From CAYQNU01 sp964419055 (GTDB lineage: Bacteria > Bacteroidota > Bacteroidia > Flavobacteriales_D > Parvicellaceae), in contig CAYQNU010000012.1 in assembly GCA_964419055.1 (NCBI GenBank), positions 54,950 to 118,949 on the forward strand: DNA of 64,000 bases. Direction: 5' to 3'. Below, one piece after another: positions 55,212-63,926 of this stretch. The position numbers and the translations under genes were made by a program. Below the pieces are notes generated by a model, which made no database searches, was not told the DNA's origin, and worked only from the letters and a program-made list of their open reading frames with translations. The stretch's first letter is position 1. Each line of letters begins with the position of its first letter.

Positions 55212-57143
55212 TTAATCGCCTAAATTTCGAAAATATTGAATCAAAATTTTAAGATCTAAGCCTACACCATAATCTTTGGCGTAGATGATTTGTTGCTTTT
55301 TTATTAACTCCAATTGGCTTTCATTACCCGAAACTTTTAATACCGATGTTTTTAATTTTGGCAATCCTTTAGCACTCAATTTTTGTGAATAACCAACCCA
55401 CGTTTTTTTGCCAATCAACACCAAAAAGACATTACTTAAGAAGGTTAATTTTCTGTGAATAAACCAAATGAAAAAAGGAGAAAATACCAATAATGCAACA
55501 GCTGCCATTACATCAAAAATACGTTTATTGCGCTTGTTTTGCGGGGTGGCTATGGTATTGAGTTCCAACAGATATAAATCACCTGCTGTGTGAATTGAAT
55601 TGCTCCCAATAAGAAATAAACTATCGGGTTGAGCAATTTTAAAGTCCACATTATTGGAGGTTTTGATGCTCGACATCTGTGCAATAATCTGTTGACTCGT
55701 TAGGTTTTTGGCACAAAAAATAACTTCATCAATTTTATTGATATATATGTAATCGGCCAGTTGATTTAAGGTGGCTTGATAGTTTGAATCGCTACTATCT
55801 TCAAATGGTGCTATGGTGGCATAGTGTGTAATGGTCACCGTTTGGTTTAGGAGAGGTTTTATGCGTTCTGATTCTTCGAGATCTCCCACCACTACAAATT
55901 TACGTTTGGATGAATCGATCAATGAATAACCTCCAATTTTTAAAAACCCTACCAAAAATCGTGAAGATAAGGTTACAGCTAAAACAGCGAAAGAACTCAA
56001 AAATATGAAAGCTCTTGAAAATTGAAATTCTTTAGAAAGCAATCCGTAAAAAATGAGTAAAATAATTAATCCGATGGCAACCCCTTTTACATTTTTGAAT
56101 AAACGTAATGGCTTGTCATAACCTCCTGATAAATAAACACTAAGAATACTGATAATGGCATAAACAGGAAGGGCAATTTTTATGATGTCCTCCTCAAAAT
56201 CAATTTCTGTATAATTTTGATAAAGTTTTGCAACCAAGAACATCATTACTATTGAACCGGCAACATCAAAAAGCGGGAAAAGGATGCGTTTAACAAATCG
56301 ATTTACCAAAGCCATCCCTGCTCTTAAATAAATAGCCAAATTGATAAGAAAGGAAAAGGTTTTGGCATTTTTAGTGGAGAAATGTTTTTTGGCAAATATG
56401 ATCATTGCATTGTAAAATACAAAAACATAGTTTACCGAACTTTTTTTAGTGCTTTCTCCTTTATAATGTATGATACTGGTTTCTGAAAAATAATAATTTT
56501 TATACCCTCCTTTAATAATTCGATAGCTCAAATCTATATCCTCACCATACATAAAAAAATCTTCATCCAAAAGACCCACTTTATCTAAAGTTGCTTTACG
56601 CATCAACATAAATGCCCCTGACAATATTTCTATTTCATGGGTTTCATTATTAGACAAATAACCCAAATGGTATTGTCCAAATTTTTTGGACTTAGGAAAT
56701 AAACTGGCCAACCCAAATATTTTATAAAAGGCAACTGCAGGTGTGGGCAAACCTCGTTTTGATTCAGGCAAAAAATTCCCCTTTCCGTCAATCATTTTAA
56801 CACCTAATCCTCCTGCTAAAGGAGTTTTATCCATAAAATCTACCACTTTAAGAAAAGTATCCTCTTCTACTACGGTATCTGGATTGAGCAATAAAACATA
56901 CTCCCCTTTCGATAGATGAATGGCTTGATTATTGGCTCTTGAAAAACCAACGTTTTCTTTATTTTCAATTAAAATAACTGAAGGAAACTTCTCCTTAACC
57001 ATGGCAACGGAGCCATCAACCGAAATATTATCTACGACAAAAACTTCAACCTCTAAATCACCTATAGCCTTTAAAACAGAGTTTAGACATTGTTCTAAAA
57101 AATATTCAACATTATAATTTACTATAATTACGGATAACTTCAA
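55212..57143 (-). CDS. GT2 glycosyltransferase fused to a membrane/sugar-transferase-like region
   Basis: A 643-residue protein. Residues 1-240 are a GT2 domain of the rhamnosyltransferase type (IIVNYNVEYFLEQCLNSV, LLLNPDTVVEED, FFMYGEDIDLSYRI). Residues about 260-415 hold several membrane helices. Residues about 420-520 form a Rossmann-like CoA_binding_3 region (RKFVVVGDLEESERI) as in WcaJ-type enzymes. The last 100 residues (KRIFDVMAAVALLVFSPFFIW, GKKTWVGY) resemble the bacterial sugar-transferase domain but lack its central catalytic block, so that half may be inactive. Probably makes a surface polysaccharide repeat. Start is TTG at 57143, 22 bases after a perfect -7. Confidence 0.85.
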   Translation of the reverse strand: MKLSVIIVNYNVEYFLEQCLNSVLKAIGDLEVEVFVVDNISVDGSVAMVKEKFPSVILIENKENVGFSRANNQAIHLSKGEYVLLLNPDTVVEEDTFLKVVDFMDKTPLAGGLGVKMIDGKGNFLPESKRGLPTPAVAFYKIFGLASLFPKSKKFGQYHLGYLSNNETHEIEILSGAFMLMRKATLDKVGLLDEDFFMYGEDIDLSYRIIKGGYKNYYFSETSIIHYKGESTKKSSVNYVFVFYNAMIIFAKKHFSTKNAKTFSFLINLAIYLRAGMALVNRFVKRILFPLFDVAGSIVMMFLVAKLYQNYTEIDFEEDIIKIALPVYAIISILSVYLSGGYDKPLRLFKNVKGVAIGLIILLIFYGLLSKEFQFSRAFIFLSSFAVLAVTLSSRFLVGFLKIGGYSLIDSSKRKFVVVGDLEESERIKPLLNQTVTITHYATIAPFEDSSDSNYQATLNQLADYIYINKIDEVIFCAKNLTSQQIIAQMSSIKTSNNVDFKIAQPDSLFLIGSNSIHTAGDLYLLELNTIATPQNKRNKRIFDVMAAVALLVFSPFFIWFIHRKLTFLSNVFLVLIGKKTWVGYSQKLSAKGLPKLKTSVLKVSGNESQLELIKKQQIIYAKDYGVGLDLKILIQYFRNLGD

Positions 57144-57165
57144 TTGGTATCTTTTGATTTGTTTG

Positions 57166-57173
57166 CAAAGATA
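57166..57173 (-). promoter_or_regulatory. -7 element of the GT2 fusion gene
   Basis: TATCTTTG on the minus strand, which supports the TTG start at 57143. Confidence 0.55.
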
Positions 57174-57190
57174 AATTTATAAATGTAAAA

Positions 57191-57222
57191 TAATGTGAGT
57201 TCGACCTAAGAATCTTGTCAAA
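57191..57222 (+). repeat. End fragment related to the 20896-21149 element
   Basis: GTGAGTTCGACCTAAGAAT and the bases around it (about 31 in all) match the left end of that element with two mismatches. No partner end is seen within the following 230 bases, so this is a remnant or a solo end. The rest of the gap 57223-57402 is plain AT-rich sequence. Confidence 0.6.
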
Positions 57223-57402
57223 ACAATGTAATCATCCTTATGTCAATATATAGAATCGTAAATAAAATTAGTATTATCTAAATGGAATATTAATCTTAGA
57301 TCTTTTATAAAGTATCTTCTTTTCTCTTATAGTCGCTAGTTAGATTTATTGAATGTTATCATTGAAATTTAATAGTTAAGGTGGTTTTCTTTGATAAAAG
57401 GA

Positions 57403-57430
57403 TTGAAATACTATATTATGCTTACTTTTG
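57403..57430 (+). promoter_or_regulatory. Promoter of the GT39 gene
   Basis: TTG (57403-57405) and TACTTTTG (57423-57430) are 17 bases apart. The -7 lies 15 bases before the ATG at 57446 and would sit inside a longer frame from 57428. Confidence 0.65.
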
Positions 57431-57445
57431 TCACCGCTAAAAACT

Positions 57446-59053
57446 ATGCATAAGAATCAATGGTATATCGTTTTAATAATTATTGCCCTATTATTGGTTA
57501 ATAATTGGAGCATTCCTTTGTGGGATCAGGACGAAGCGGCATATGCCGGTTTTGGTTATACTATGAATGAAAGTGGAAATTGGCTTGTTCCTAATTTTAT
57601 GTATTCAGATGTGCATAGAAAACCTCCCTTACATTTTTGGAATATCGCCCTAAGCTACCATTTATTTGGATACAATGAATTTGCTGTGCGTTTCCCTTCT
57701 TTTTTGGCAATTTTTGGTACACTAATGCTTATGTTTTTTCAAGGTAAAAAGTTTTTAGAATCTTCATTAGCCTTTAAAAGTATTGTTTTGCTTTCAGGAA
57801 CATTTTTAGTGACAGCTATTGCAAAAGTTTCGGTAACCGATGCCACTGTATTATTTACCAGTACCTTATGTGCTTTTGGTATAATTAATACTTTAAGAAA
57901 TCCCAATTGGAAATGGGTGTTAATATTTTGGTTGGGATTTGCTTTGGGTATTTTGACCAAAGGTCCACCTATTATTATCTTTACTGGTGCTTTTGTTGGA
58001 CTATTATTTATTGTGCATCCAAAGCGTTTGAATTTGTTAAAATTACATCCTTGGTTTTTTCTACCTGTCGCCCTTGCACCGGCTTTTTTATGGGGTTATT
58101 TGACCTATCTCAATGATGATGGTGTATTTTTAGCTTGGATGTATGATTGGTATGTTTTGCAACGCATTAATGGGGATGTTTTTGGACAAACGGGTCCTAT
58201 TGGAACTCATTTGGTAGCTATGTGTGTATTTTTCTTACCGTTTTTACTCTATATACCCAGGGCTTTGGCTTTTATGGGAAAAGGAATGTTTGAAAAAAAT
58301 GAAACAGCTACTTTATTGTTCTCTTGGTTTCTGGCAGGTTGGCTATTATATGAATTTTCTCCTAGCAAACTACCTGCTTATGTTATTGCGGCACATGTTC
58401 CGTTTGCCTTTATGATTGCTTTACAATTGGACAAAGGCATTCCATTTAAATCGTGGTTTGATAAAATATTCACTTCTGTGCATTTCATTATTCAAGTGGC
58501 TTTAGGATTGGCTTTTTGTATTGTTCCTTTTTACTTAAATTTACCTTTTGTAATGAGTATATTATTACTAATTTTGGGATTGACTTTATTAAGCATAAAT
58601 GGCTATGTTTTGTACCACCGAAAAAACGAACTGGTGCATCGCTTTCAATTGGGTGGAGCATTGCTTTTTATACTAGTAGCATGGACTATTGCTCCTCAAA
58701 TAACGCAACTCATCAACAGCAGTAAACGGGTGTCAACTTATGTGAGCAGTGCTACTCCAAAAGCTGCAAAAGTATACATTGTGCACAATTTTGGTGAACA
58801 ACCTAGCCTACCTTTTTACCTCTTTAAGAATGGAAATCTTCCTATTGATGCCACGCTCTTTTCGAACGAGGAATTGGCACAAACCTACAATTCTCAACCT
58901 TTAAGTGTTTTCATACTTAACAAAGAAAAGTTCGATTATTTAAACAATCATTTGGGTGGAAATTTATCCTATGAAACCGTTTCTTCCTTAATCATAGATA
59001 GAAAAGAAAAATCAGATTATTATATTGTCTCAACTCCCGATATACGGTTGTAA
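57446..59053 (+). CDS. ArnT/PMT-like GT39-family membrane glycosyltransferase
   Basis: A 535-residue protein with about twelve membrane helices, opening with a transmembrane segment and the family motif LWDQDEAAYAGFG (the catalytic aspartate/glutamate pair in the first periplasmic loop), then FMYSDVHRKPPLHFW. ArnT/PMT enzymes transfer a sugar from a polyprenyl-phosphate donor to lipid A or protein on the periplasmic side. The start at 57446 follows from the promoter. It is next to, but divergent from, the GT2 fusion, both likely concerned with surface glycans. Acceptor unknown. Confidence 0.9.
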   Translation: MHKNQWYIVLIIIALLLVNNWSIPLWDQDEAAYAGFGYTMNESGNWLVPNFMYSDVHRKPPLHFWNIALSYHLFGYNEFAVRFPSFLAIFGTLMLMFFQGKKFLESSLAFKSIVLLSGTFLVTAIAKVSVTDATVLFTSTLCAFGIINTLRNPNWKWVLIFWLGFALGILTKGPPIIIFTGAFVGLLFIVHPKRLNLLKLHPWFFLPVALAPAFLWGYLTYLNDDGVFLAWMYDWYVLQRINGDVFGQTGPIGTHLVAMCVFFLPFLLYIPRALAFMGKGMFEKNETATLLFSWFLAGWLLYEFSPSKLPAYVIAAHVPFAFMIALQLDKGIPFKSWFDKIFTSVHFIIQVALGLAFCIVPFYLNLPFVMSILLLILGLTLLSINGYVLYHRKNELVHRFQLGGALLFILVAWTIAPQITQLINSSKRVSTYVSSATPKAAKVYIVHNFGEQPSLPFYLFKNGNLPIDATLFSNEELAQTYNSQPLSVFILNKEKFDYLNNHLGGNLSYETVSSLIIDRKEKSDYYIVSTPDIRL

Positions 59054-59063
59054 ATTGTTTATT

Positions 59064-59246
59064 ATGAGCTCATTTGAATCCAGCAAACCTAAATTAGATC
59101 CCGAAGATTTTTACTATTCTCCGGAAGGTTATATCATTTTCACGGAAAAATATCACCTAAAAAGAGGTCATTGTTGCAAAAGTGGATGTAAACATTGTCC
59201 TTATGGTTTTGATAAAAAAACAGGCTTGGTAAAAGGGGTTAAATAG
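59064..59246 (+). CDS. Small cysteine-rich DUF5522-like protein
   Basis: A 60-residue protein with the motif HCCKSGCKHCPYGF (four to five cysteines), which suits a metal or iron-sulfur site. It matches a small conserved family (DUF5522, from memory), often found in Bacteroidota and other bacteria. The ATG at 59064 is 10 bases past the GT39 stop, so it may be co-transcribed. Function unknown. Confidence 0.75.
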   Translation: MSSFESSKPKLDPEDFYYSPEGYIIFTEKYHLKRGHCCKSGCKHCPYGFDKKTGLVKGVK

Positions 59247-59262
59247 GTTTTAATTTCATATT

Positions 59263-59666
59263 TTCTCTCGCAGATAGCGCATTTTTTTTTCTCCCGCAGA
59301 TAGCGCGGATTTTCACAGATTATTTATTCTCATGCAGATAATGCTGATTTCTTTGTTCTCCCGCAGATATCGCGGTTGTGCGCAGATTATTTTTTGCTCC
59401 CGGAGATAACGCAGTTTTACACTGATTTTTACTTCTCCAGTAGATAGCTCAGGTTTTCGCAGATTTCTTTATTCTCCCGCAGATTTCGCGGATGTGCGCA
59501 GATTATTTTTTGCTTCCGAGGATAACGAAGATTTACACTGAATTTTTCTTCTGCCGCAGATAGCTCAGGTTTTCGCAGATTTCTTTTTATTCTCCCGCGG
59601 ATGGCGCGGATTTACGCAGATTTTTTCTTCTCCTGCATATGGCGTGGGTATTCGCAGATGTTTTTT
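59263..59666 (+). repeat. Degenerate tandem repeat, about 11 units of 38-39 bases
   Basis: Units begin at about 59265, 59291, 59329, 59358, 59397, 59435, 59474, 59513, 59551, 59592 and 59630, each of the form CTCCCGCAGATAGCGCGGAT with a T-rich second half ending GCAGATT. The first is truncated. Units 4-6 (59358-59473) and 7-9 (59474-59591) correspond one to one, showing a three-unit block of 116 bases duplicated in tandem. It is richer in G and C than its surroundings and has no open frame of interest. It fills the gap between the cysteine-rich gene and the propeller gene. Confidence 0.85.
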
Positions 59667-59713
59667 GCTATTTAAGTTAACACGGATATGATTAGAGTTT
59701 TCCTTTTTTTTTG

Positions 59714-59721
59714 TACATTTG
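59714..59721 (+). promoter_or_regulatory. -7 element of the propeller/phosphatase/fdhD operon
   Basis: TACATTTG fits TAnnTTTG, 27 bases before the ATG at 59749; a longer frame starting at 59719 would overlap it. No clear -33. Confidence 0.55.
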
Positions 59722-59748
59722 CTTACTGCTATATACAAAATCAACGTT

Positions 59749-61314
59749 ATGAAACTGCTACCCCTTTTGCTCGTGACATTATTTACAACTGCAGTAATTG
59801 CTCAGTCACCCAACCAAAATATTTCGAATGGGGTGGTGTTTGATGGTGAACCGTATATCATTATTAACCCCAATAATAATCAACATTTGGTGGTGGCATG
59901 GATGGGTTGGAAACTCAACAATTCTATTGTAATCAAAACCAAACGATCTTTGGATGGTGGTGCTACATGGTCATTAGAAAATTATATTCCTCACATTTCA
60001 CCAGCTATAAGTTCGGCCGATCCTTCGTTGCAATTTGATAACGATGGGAATGTGTACCTTTCGTACATTGATTCCGAAAATCAAAACTATACATTTGGAG
60101 CGGTTTTTTTAACCAAATCAACAGATGGTGGTTTAACTTGGGGAACTCCTGTTGAAGTAATTTCATTGTTAGATTGTCCCAATAAATTTTGTATTGACCG
60201 ACCATGGATGGCTATTGACCAATCGGGAGGAGCTAATGATGGGGTAATTTACATCACTACTATGAATGCCGATAAAAATGTAGCCGCACCTTACAATCCA
60301 TATCTTACCATAAGTACCGATGGAGGCAATTCTTTTCAAAATCCACGTTTTATAGATACCTTGAATTATTTGGCTGGAAATACCAATGTACAACCGATGC
60401 CAACTCCTACAGTGAGTGCAAATGGAACTTTTTATGCTATTTACCCCAGTTATCTGCCTTCACAAAGTCCGTTTGGTCATTTTTATTTAGCTAAAAGTAC
60501 CGTTCAAGGCAGTACATTTACCTATTCCAGTGCTATACAAATCACTGGGGGAAATGTTACCGATCCTTATGCTAAAAAAGGCTATTTACTAAAATCAAAT
60601 CCGGGAGATCCTCAACATTTGGCTGTGTTTTATTTAAGTCAGCAATTGGGCGATGGAGATATTTTTATGATAGAAACGTTAAATGGTGGTACTTCTTGGA
60701 TTGCTCCAGTGAGAGTAAACAGTGACCCAGTGGCCAATGGTGCTTTACAAGATTTGGTTTGGGCCGATTTTGATGATGATGGTGATTTGGCGGTTGCTTG
60801 GCGAGACAGACGCAACGCTACAGGAACGGGCTATCAAGTTTCCACAGAAATTTGGGGTGCTATAAGATACAAAGATTCCACTGATTTTTCGGCTGATTTT
60901 AGAATTTCGGATGTTCAAGCCGCTCACGATGTGATTTTGGAAGGAAGTGGCAATGATTTTATGTCGCTGCAACTGCAAGATGACTATTTATATGCCATTT
61001 GGGGCGATGTTCGTAATTCAAAAGTTAATATTTGGCTCAACAAAATTAACATCGCTACGGGCAGTTCACAAATCAATGAAGTGTTTTCTCGCCCTTTTGT
61101 TTCGTTATACCCCAACCCTACTCAAGATGCTTTTACTATTGATACCAAATCTACTTCGGTTACCTATCGCATACTTGACTTGCAAGGTAATTTAGTTCAA
61201 GAAGGTACTACCCAAACAAAAAATATTTCTATTAAAGATTTACCTTTAGGACAATACATAGTAGCTTTGGATATTAATGGCGAATTGTATTACCAAAAAA
61301 TTCAAAAAAAATGA
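59749..61314 (+). CDS. T9SS-secreted BNR/sialidase-like propeller protein
   Basis: A 521-residue exported protein: signal peptide (residues 1-19, ending VIAQ), a propeller with BNR motifs (RSLDGGATWS, KSTDGGLTWG, ISTDGGNSF, ETLNGGTSW) over about 20-440, and a T9SS type A sorting domain (about 445-521: SLYPNPTQDAFTI, RILDLQGNL, SIKDLPLGQYIVAL, YYQKIQKK). Sialidase activity is not claimed, since the arginine triad was not identified. Its stop overlaps the start of the phosphatase gene (ATGA), so the two are translationally coupled. Confidence 0.88.
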   Translation: MKLLPLLLVTLFTTAVIAQSPNQNISNGVVFDGEPYIIINPNNNQHLVVAWMGWKLNNSIVIKTKRSLDGGATWSLENYIPHISPAISSADPSLQFDNDGNVYLSYIDSENQNYTFGAVFLTKSTDGGLTWGTPVEVISLLDCPNKFCIDRPWMAIDQSGGANDGVIYITTMNADKNVAAPYNPYLTISTDGGNSFQNPRFIDTLNYLAGNTNVQPMPTPTVSANGTFYAIYPSYLPSQSPFGHFYLAKSTVQGSTFTYSSAIQITGGNVTDPYAKKGYLLKSNPGDPQHLAVFYLSQQLGDGDIFMIETLNGGTSWIAPVRVNSDPVANGALQDLVWADFDDDGDLAVAWRDRRNATGTGYQVSTEIWGAIRYKDSTDFSADFRISDVQAAHDVILEGSGNDFMSLQLQDDYLYAIWGDVRNSKVNIWLNKINIATGSSQINEVFSRPFVSLYPNPTQDAFTIDTKSTSVTYRILDLQGNLVQEGTTQTKNISIKDLPLGQYIVALDINGELYYQKIQKK

Positions 61315-61889
61315 TGAATTATTTCTGTTCCCTTTATATTGGTTTTGCTTTCTTACTAACGTTTGGAAGCTTGCCACAAATAACGGCTCAAGAAAAAACT
61401 ACCACCAATATGTATGCGGTATATCCCTTTCCTCAAACCAAAAAATCAACCATTTTTTTATCTCCTTTGCCGGGTAGGGTAAATTTACAAGAAGATTTGA
61501 CAACGATTAAAAACAATCGCATTCAATCGGTTGTGGTATTGGTATCAAAAGAAGAATTAGAACACTATAAAGTGCCGCAATTATTGAATAGATATGACAG
61601 TTTGAACATTAGGGTTTTTCAATCACCTATTATTGATTATGGATTGCCCACTGCCGAACAAATGCGTGCCATTTTGAAATTCATCAATAGTCAAGTAAAA
61701 GCTAAACAAAACGTTTTGGTTCATTGCGTTGGCGGTTATGGACGCAGTGGAACAGTGATGGGATGTTATGCTCGTCAATATCTTAAAAAAAATGAAGAAG
61801 AAGCTATTCAATATGTGAGAACGATAAGAGGAAAAGATGCTATTGAAACCGAAGGACAGTTGTCTTTTGTAAAAAGTTGGGTAAAGTAA
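61311..61889 (+). CDS. Exported tyrosine/dual-specificity phosphatase
   Basis: A 192-residue protein with a signal peptide (about residues 1-26, ending TAQ) and a cysteine phosphatase domain with the P-loop HCVGGYGRSGT (Cys-x5-Arg, about residues 143-153) preceded by a possible general acid aspartate in SPIIDYG. Members of this family hydrolyse phosphotyrosine or phosphoinositides; an exported form would act on envelope or external substrates. Coupled to the propeller gene (4-base overlap) and followed by fdhD at 10 bases. Confidence 0.88.
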   Translation: MMNYFCSLYIGFAFLLTFGSLPQITAQEKTTTNMYAVYPFPQTKKSTIFLSPLPGRVNLQEDLTTIKNNRIQSVVVLVSKEELEHYKVPQLLNRYDSLNIRVFQSPIIDYGLPTAEQMRAILKFINSQVKAKQNVLVHCVGGYGRSGTVMGCYARQYLKKNEEEAIQYVRTIRGKDAIETEGQLSFVKSWVK

Positions 61890-61899
61890 TTTATGCAAG

Positions 61900-62667
61900 A
61901 TGTTGTATCAAGGAATTAAACATACCCAACAAGGAGAATCCATTTTAGTGGAGGATGCCATGGTAATTGAAAGACCTTTGAAAATTTCGATTAATGGCAC
62001 CCCGTTTACCATCACCTTGCGGATGCCGGGCAATGAAAAAGCGTTGGGGATGGGATTGCTTTATGCCGAAGATATTATTAAAAATACCGCAGCCATTCAA
62101 ATGTACTATTTGGAAGATGAAAATGAGTTGGATTTGCTGGATGTAATGGTTCCTGCAGAATATTTAAAAGAAGGCTATTTAAACAGCCGAAATTTTTTAT
62201 CGGTTTCTTCTTGCGGTATGTGTGGCAAAACTGAACTACCCCATTTAACGACCTCGCCAAACGCCCTTAAAAAGGAGATGGAATTGCCAAACGACCTTTC
62301 ATTGGAAGCGTTATTTGCAAAAATGAAACAACACCAACCCGTATTTTTAAAAACAGGCGGATGCCACGCAGCTGCCATATTCAATTCTAAGGGGACATTA
62401 ATGAGTTGCCATGAAGATATAGGTAGACACAACGCTGTGGACAAAGCAGTTGGAGATTTACTCCTAAAAAAACAACTAAACGATGCACATTATTTGTTGG
62501 TGAGTGGAAGAGTTTCGTATGAAATCATCGTAAAAACGTTTAGAGCCAATATACCTGTTTTGGCAGCGGTGAGTGCGCCCAGTTCGTTGGCCATTGATTA
62601 TGCAAAGGAATTAGGAGTTCGATTGATTGGTTTTTGTAGAGGTAATCAATTTACCATTTATGCTTAA
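61900..62667 (+). CDS. fdhD: Formate dehydrogenase accessory sulfurtransferase FdhD
   Basis: A 255-residue protein that carries sulfur from a cysteine desulfurase to the molybdenum cofactor of formate dehydrogenase. It has the RPLKISINGTPFTITLRMPGN opening, the conserved cysteine motif SSCGMCGK (about residue 105), the GGCHAAA motif and EDIGRHNAVDK. No formate dehydrogenase gene is in the window. It is the third gene of a likely operon with the propeller and phosphatase genes, an unexpected pairing; fhs, also using formate, is distant. Confidence 0.93.
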   Translation: MLYQGIKHTQQGESILVEDAMVIERPLKISINGTPFTITLRMPGNEKALGMGLLYAEDIIKNTAAIQMYYLEDENELDLLDVMVPAEYLKEGYLNSRNFLSVSSCGMCGKTELPHLTTSPNALKKEMELPNDLSLEALFAKMKQHQPVFLKTGGCHAAAIFNSKGTLMSCHEDIGRHNAVDKAVGDLLLKKQLNDAHYLLVSGRVSYEIIVKTFRANIPVLAAVSAPSSLAIDYAKELGVRLIGFCRGNQFTIYA

Positions 62668-62709
62668 ATTTTATCCTGTTTTTTATATATATTTACCCTG
62701 TTTTAAAAG

Positions 62710-62737
62710 CTCAGTTATGTGACTGAGGAGGGCGAAG
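62710..62737 (+). other. Leader hairpins before the recombinase gene
   Basis: CTCAGT (62710-62715) and ACTGAG (62722-62727) form a perfect stem, followed by GGCGAAGCC (62731-62739), a three-pair mini-hairpin. They lie 22-52 bases before the ATG at 62762. They may regulate translation, end fdhD transcription or mark a recombination site; nothing decides between these. Confidence 0.4.
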
Positions 62738-62761
62738 CCATAATTAACAAATCAATTTTTG

Positions 62762-63895
62762 ATGAAAAAGGTAATACTCACCGAACTTGATTACAAAGGA
62801 AATAAGCATATTTCATTAGCTTTTGAGAGAGATGCGGAACTGCAACAACTTTTGAAATCACATTTTCCAAATTTGAAATGGAGCCAAACCTATAAAGTGT
62901 GGCATATACCATATAGTGCTCAATTTAAAAAAGAAGTATTTAGTGTTTTGCAGGGAAAAGCTTTTATAGATTACAGTGCCATGAAATCGATTGAAAAAAA
63001 TACTGCAATAGTAGAAAAAAAAGTAACTAAAAATGGTTTATTGCCACCACTAGACAATGTAAAACAGCAATCTGTGGAAGTTTATATTCGTTATCTGAAA
63101 TCTAAAAGATACAGTGAGAATACCATAAAAACATACAGTGAAGCTATTCAATTGTTTTTGCGTTATTTTCATTCAAAGCAATTAGAGGAGATAACTAATG
63201 AAGACATTATAGCATTTAACAATGATTATATTTTGGCTAATAAGTATTCCAGTTCGTATCAAAACCAGTTTGTAAATGCAGTGAAGTTGTTTTTTGCGAA
63301 GGTACAACACAAACAACTGAACCCCGAGTTGATACATAGACCTAGAACGGAGCGCAAGTTGCCCAATGTTTTGAGCAAAGAGGAAGTTAAACAAATAATT
63401 ACAGCACCTACAAACATTAAGCACAGAACAATGTTGAGTCTTATATACTCTTGCGGACTGCGTTGTGGCGAGTTGTTAGCTCTTCAACCTCATCATATTG
63501 ATTCAAAAAGAAACATTGTTTTACTTAAGAATTCTAAAGGAAAAAAAGATAGAATAGCTCCTTTAAGTCCAAAAATTTTAGAATTATTAAGGGAATATTA
63601 TAAGATGTATAAACCAAAAGTATATTTATTTGAAGGTCAAGAAGCAGGCACAACATACTCTGATAAAAGCTTACAAAGTGTTTTGAAACAAGCACTTCAT
63701 AAAGTAGGTATAAATAAACCTGTTACATTACATTGGCTGCGTCATAGTTATGCAACCCATTTATTGGAAAGCGGCACTGATTTGCGATACATTCAAGAGT
63801 TGTTGGGACACAATAGCAGTAAAACGACCGAAATTTATACCCACGTGAGTACGAAAAGTTTGCAACAAATAAAAAGTCCTTTTGATGATTTGTAA
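62762..63895 (+). CDS. Tyrosine-type site-specific recombinase
   Basis: A 377-residue tyrosine recombinase of the XerD/IntI-like kind common in Bacteroidota. An N-terminal arm of about 80 residues (with KWSQTYKVWHIPYS) precedes a SAM-like core-binding domain (about 105-190, YIRYLKSKRYSENTIKTYSEA) and the catalytic domain. The full set is visible: Arg in SCGLRCGELL, Lys in SKGKKDR, His-x-x-Arg in HWLRHSYATHL, His in LLGHNSSKTTEIYTHV and the nucleophilic tyrosine. It lacks the long insertion of integron integrases between the Lys and HxxR motifs. Immediately downstream are palindromic sequences that continue past the window end. The ATG at 62762 is chosen over a TTG at 62759. Confidence 0.92.
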   Translation: MKKVILTELDYKGNKHISLAFERDAELQQLLKSHFPNLKWSQTYKVWHIPYSAQFKKEVFSVLQGKAFIDYSAMKSIEKNTAIVEKKVTKNGLLPPLDNVKQQSVEVYIRYLKSKRYSENTIKTYSEAIQLFLRYFHSKQLEEITNEDIIAFNNDYILANKYSSSYQNQFVNAVKLFFAKVQHKQLNPELIHRPRTERKLPNVLSKEEVKQIITAPTNIKHRTMLSLIYSCGLRCGELLALQPHHIDSKRNIVLLKNSKGKKDRIAPLSPKILELLREYYKMYKPKVYLFEGQEAGTTYSDKSLQSVLKQALHKVGINKPVTLHWLRHSYATHLLESGTDLRYIQELLGHNSSKTTEIYTHVSTKSLQQIKSPFDDL

Positions 63896-63926
63896 GATAT
63901 TTTTATTATTTTTGAAAGGAAATACA

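Noticed and set aside
59263..59666. CRISPR array
   Set aside because: The units are contiguous and degenerate with no unique spacers of constant length, and no cas genes are present.
59749..61314. Active sialidase
   Set aside because: BNR motifs alone define the propeller; the catalytic arginine triad and Tyr/Glu pair could not be placed.
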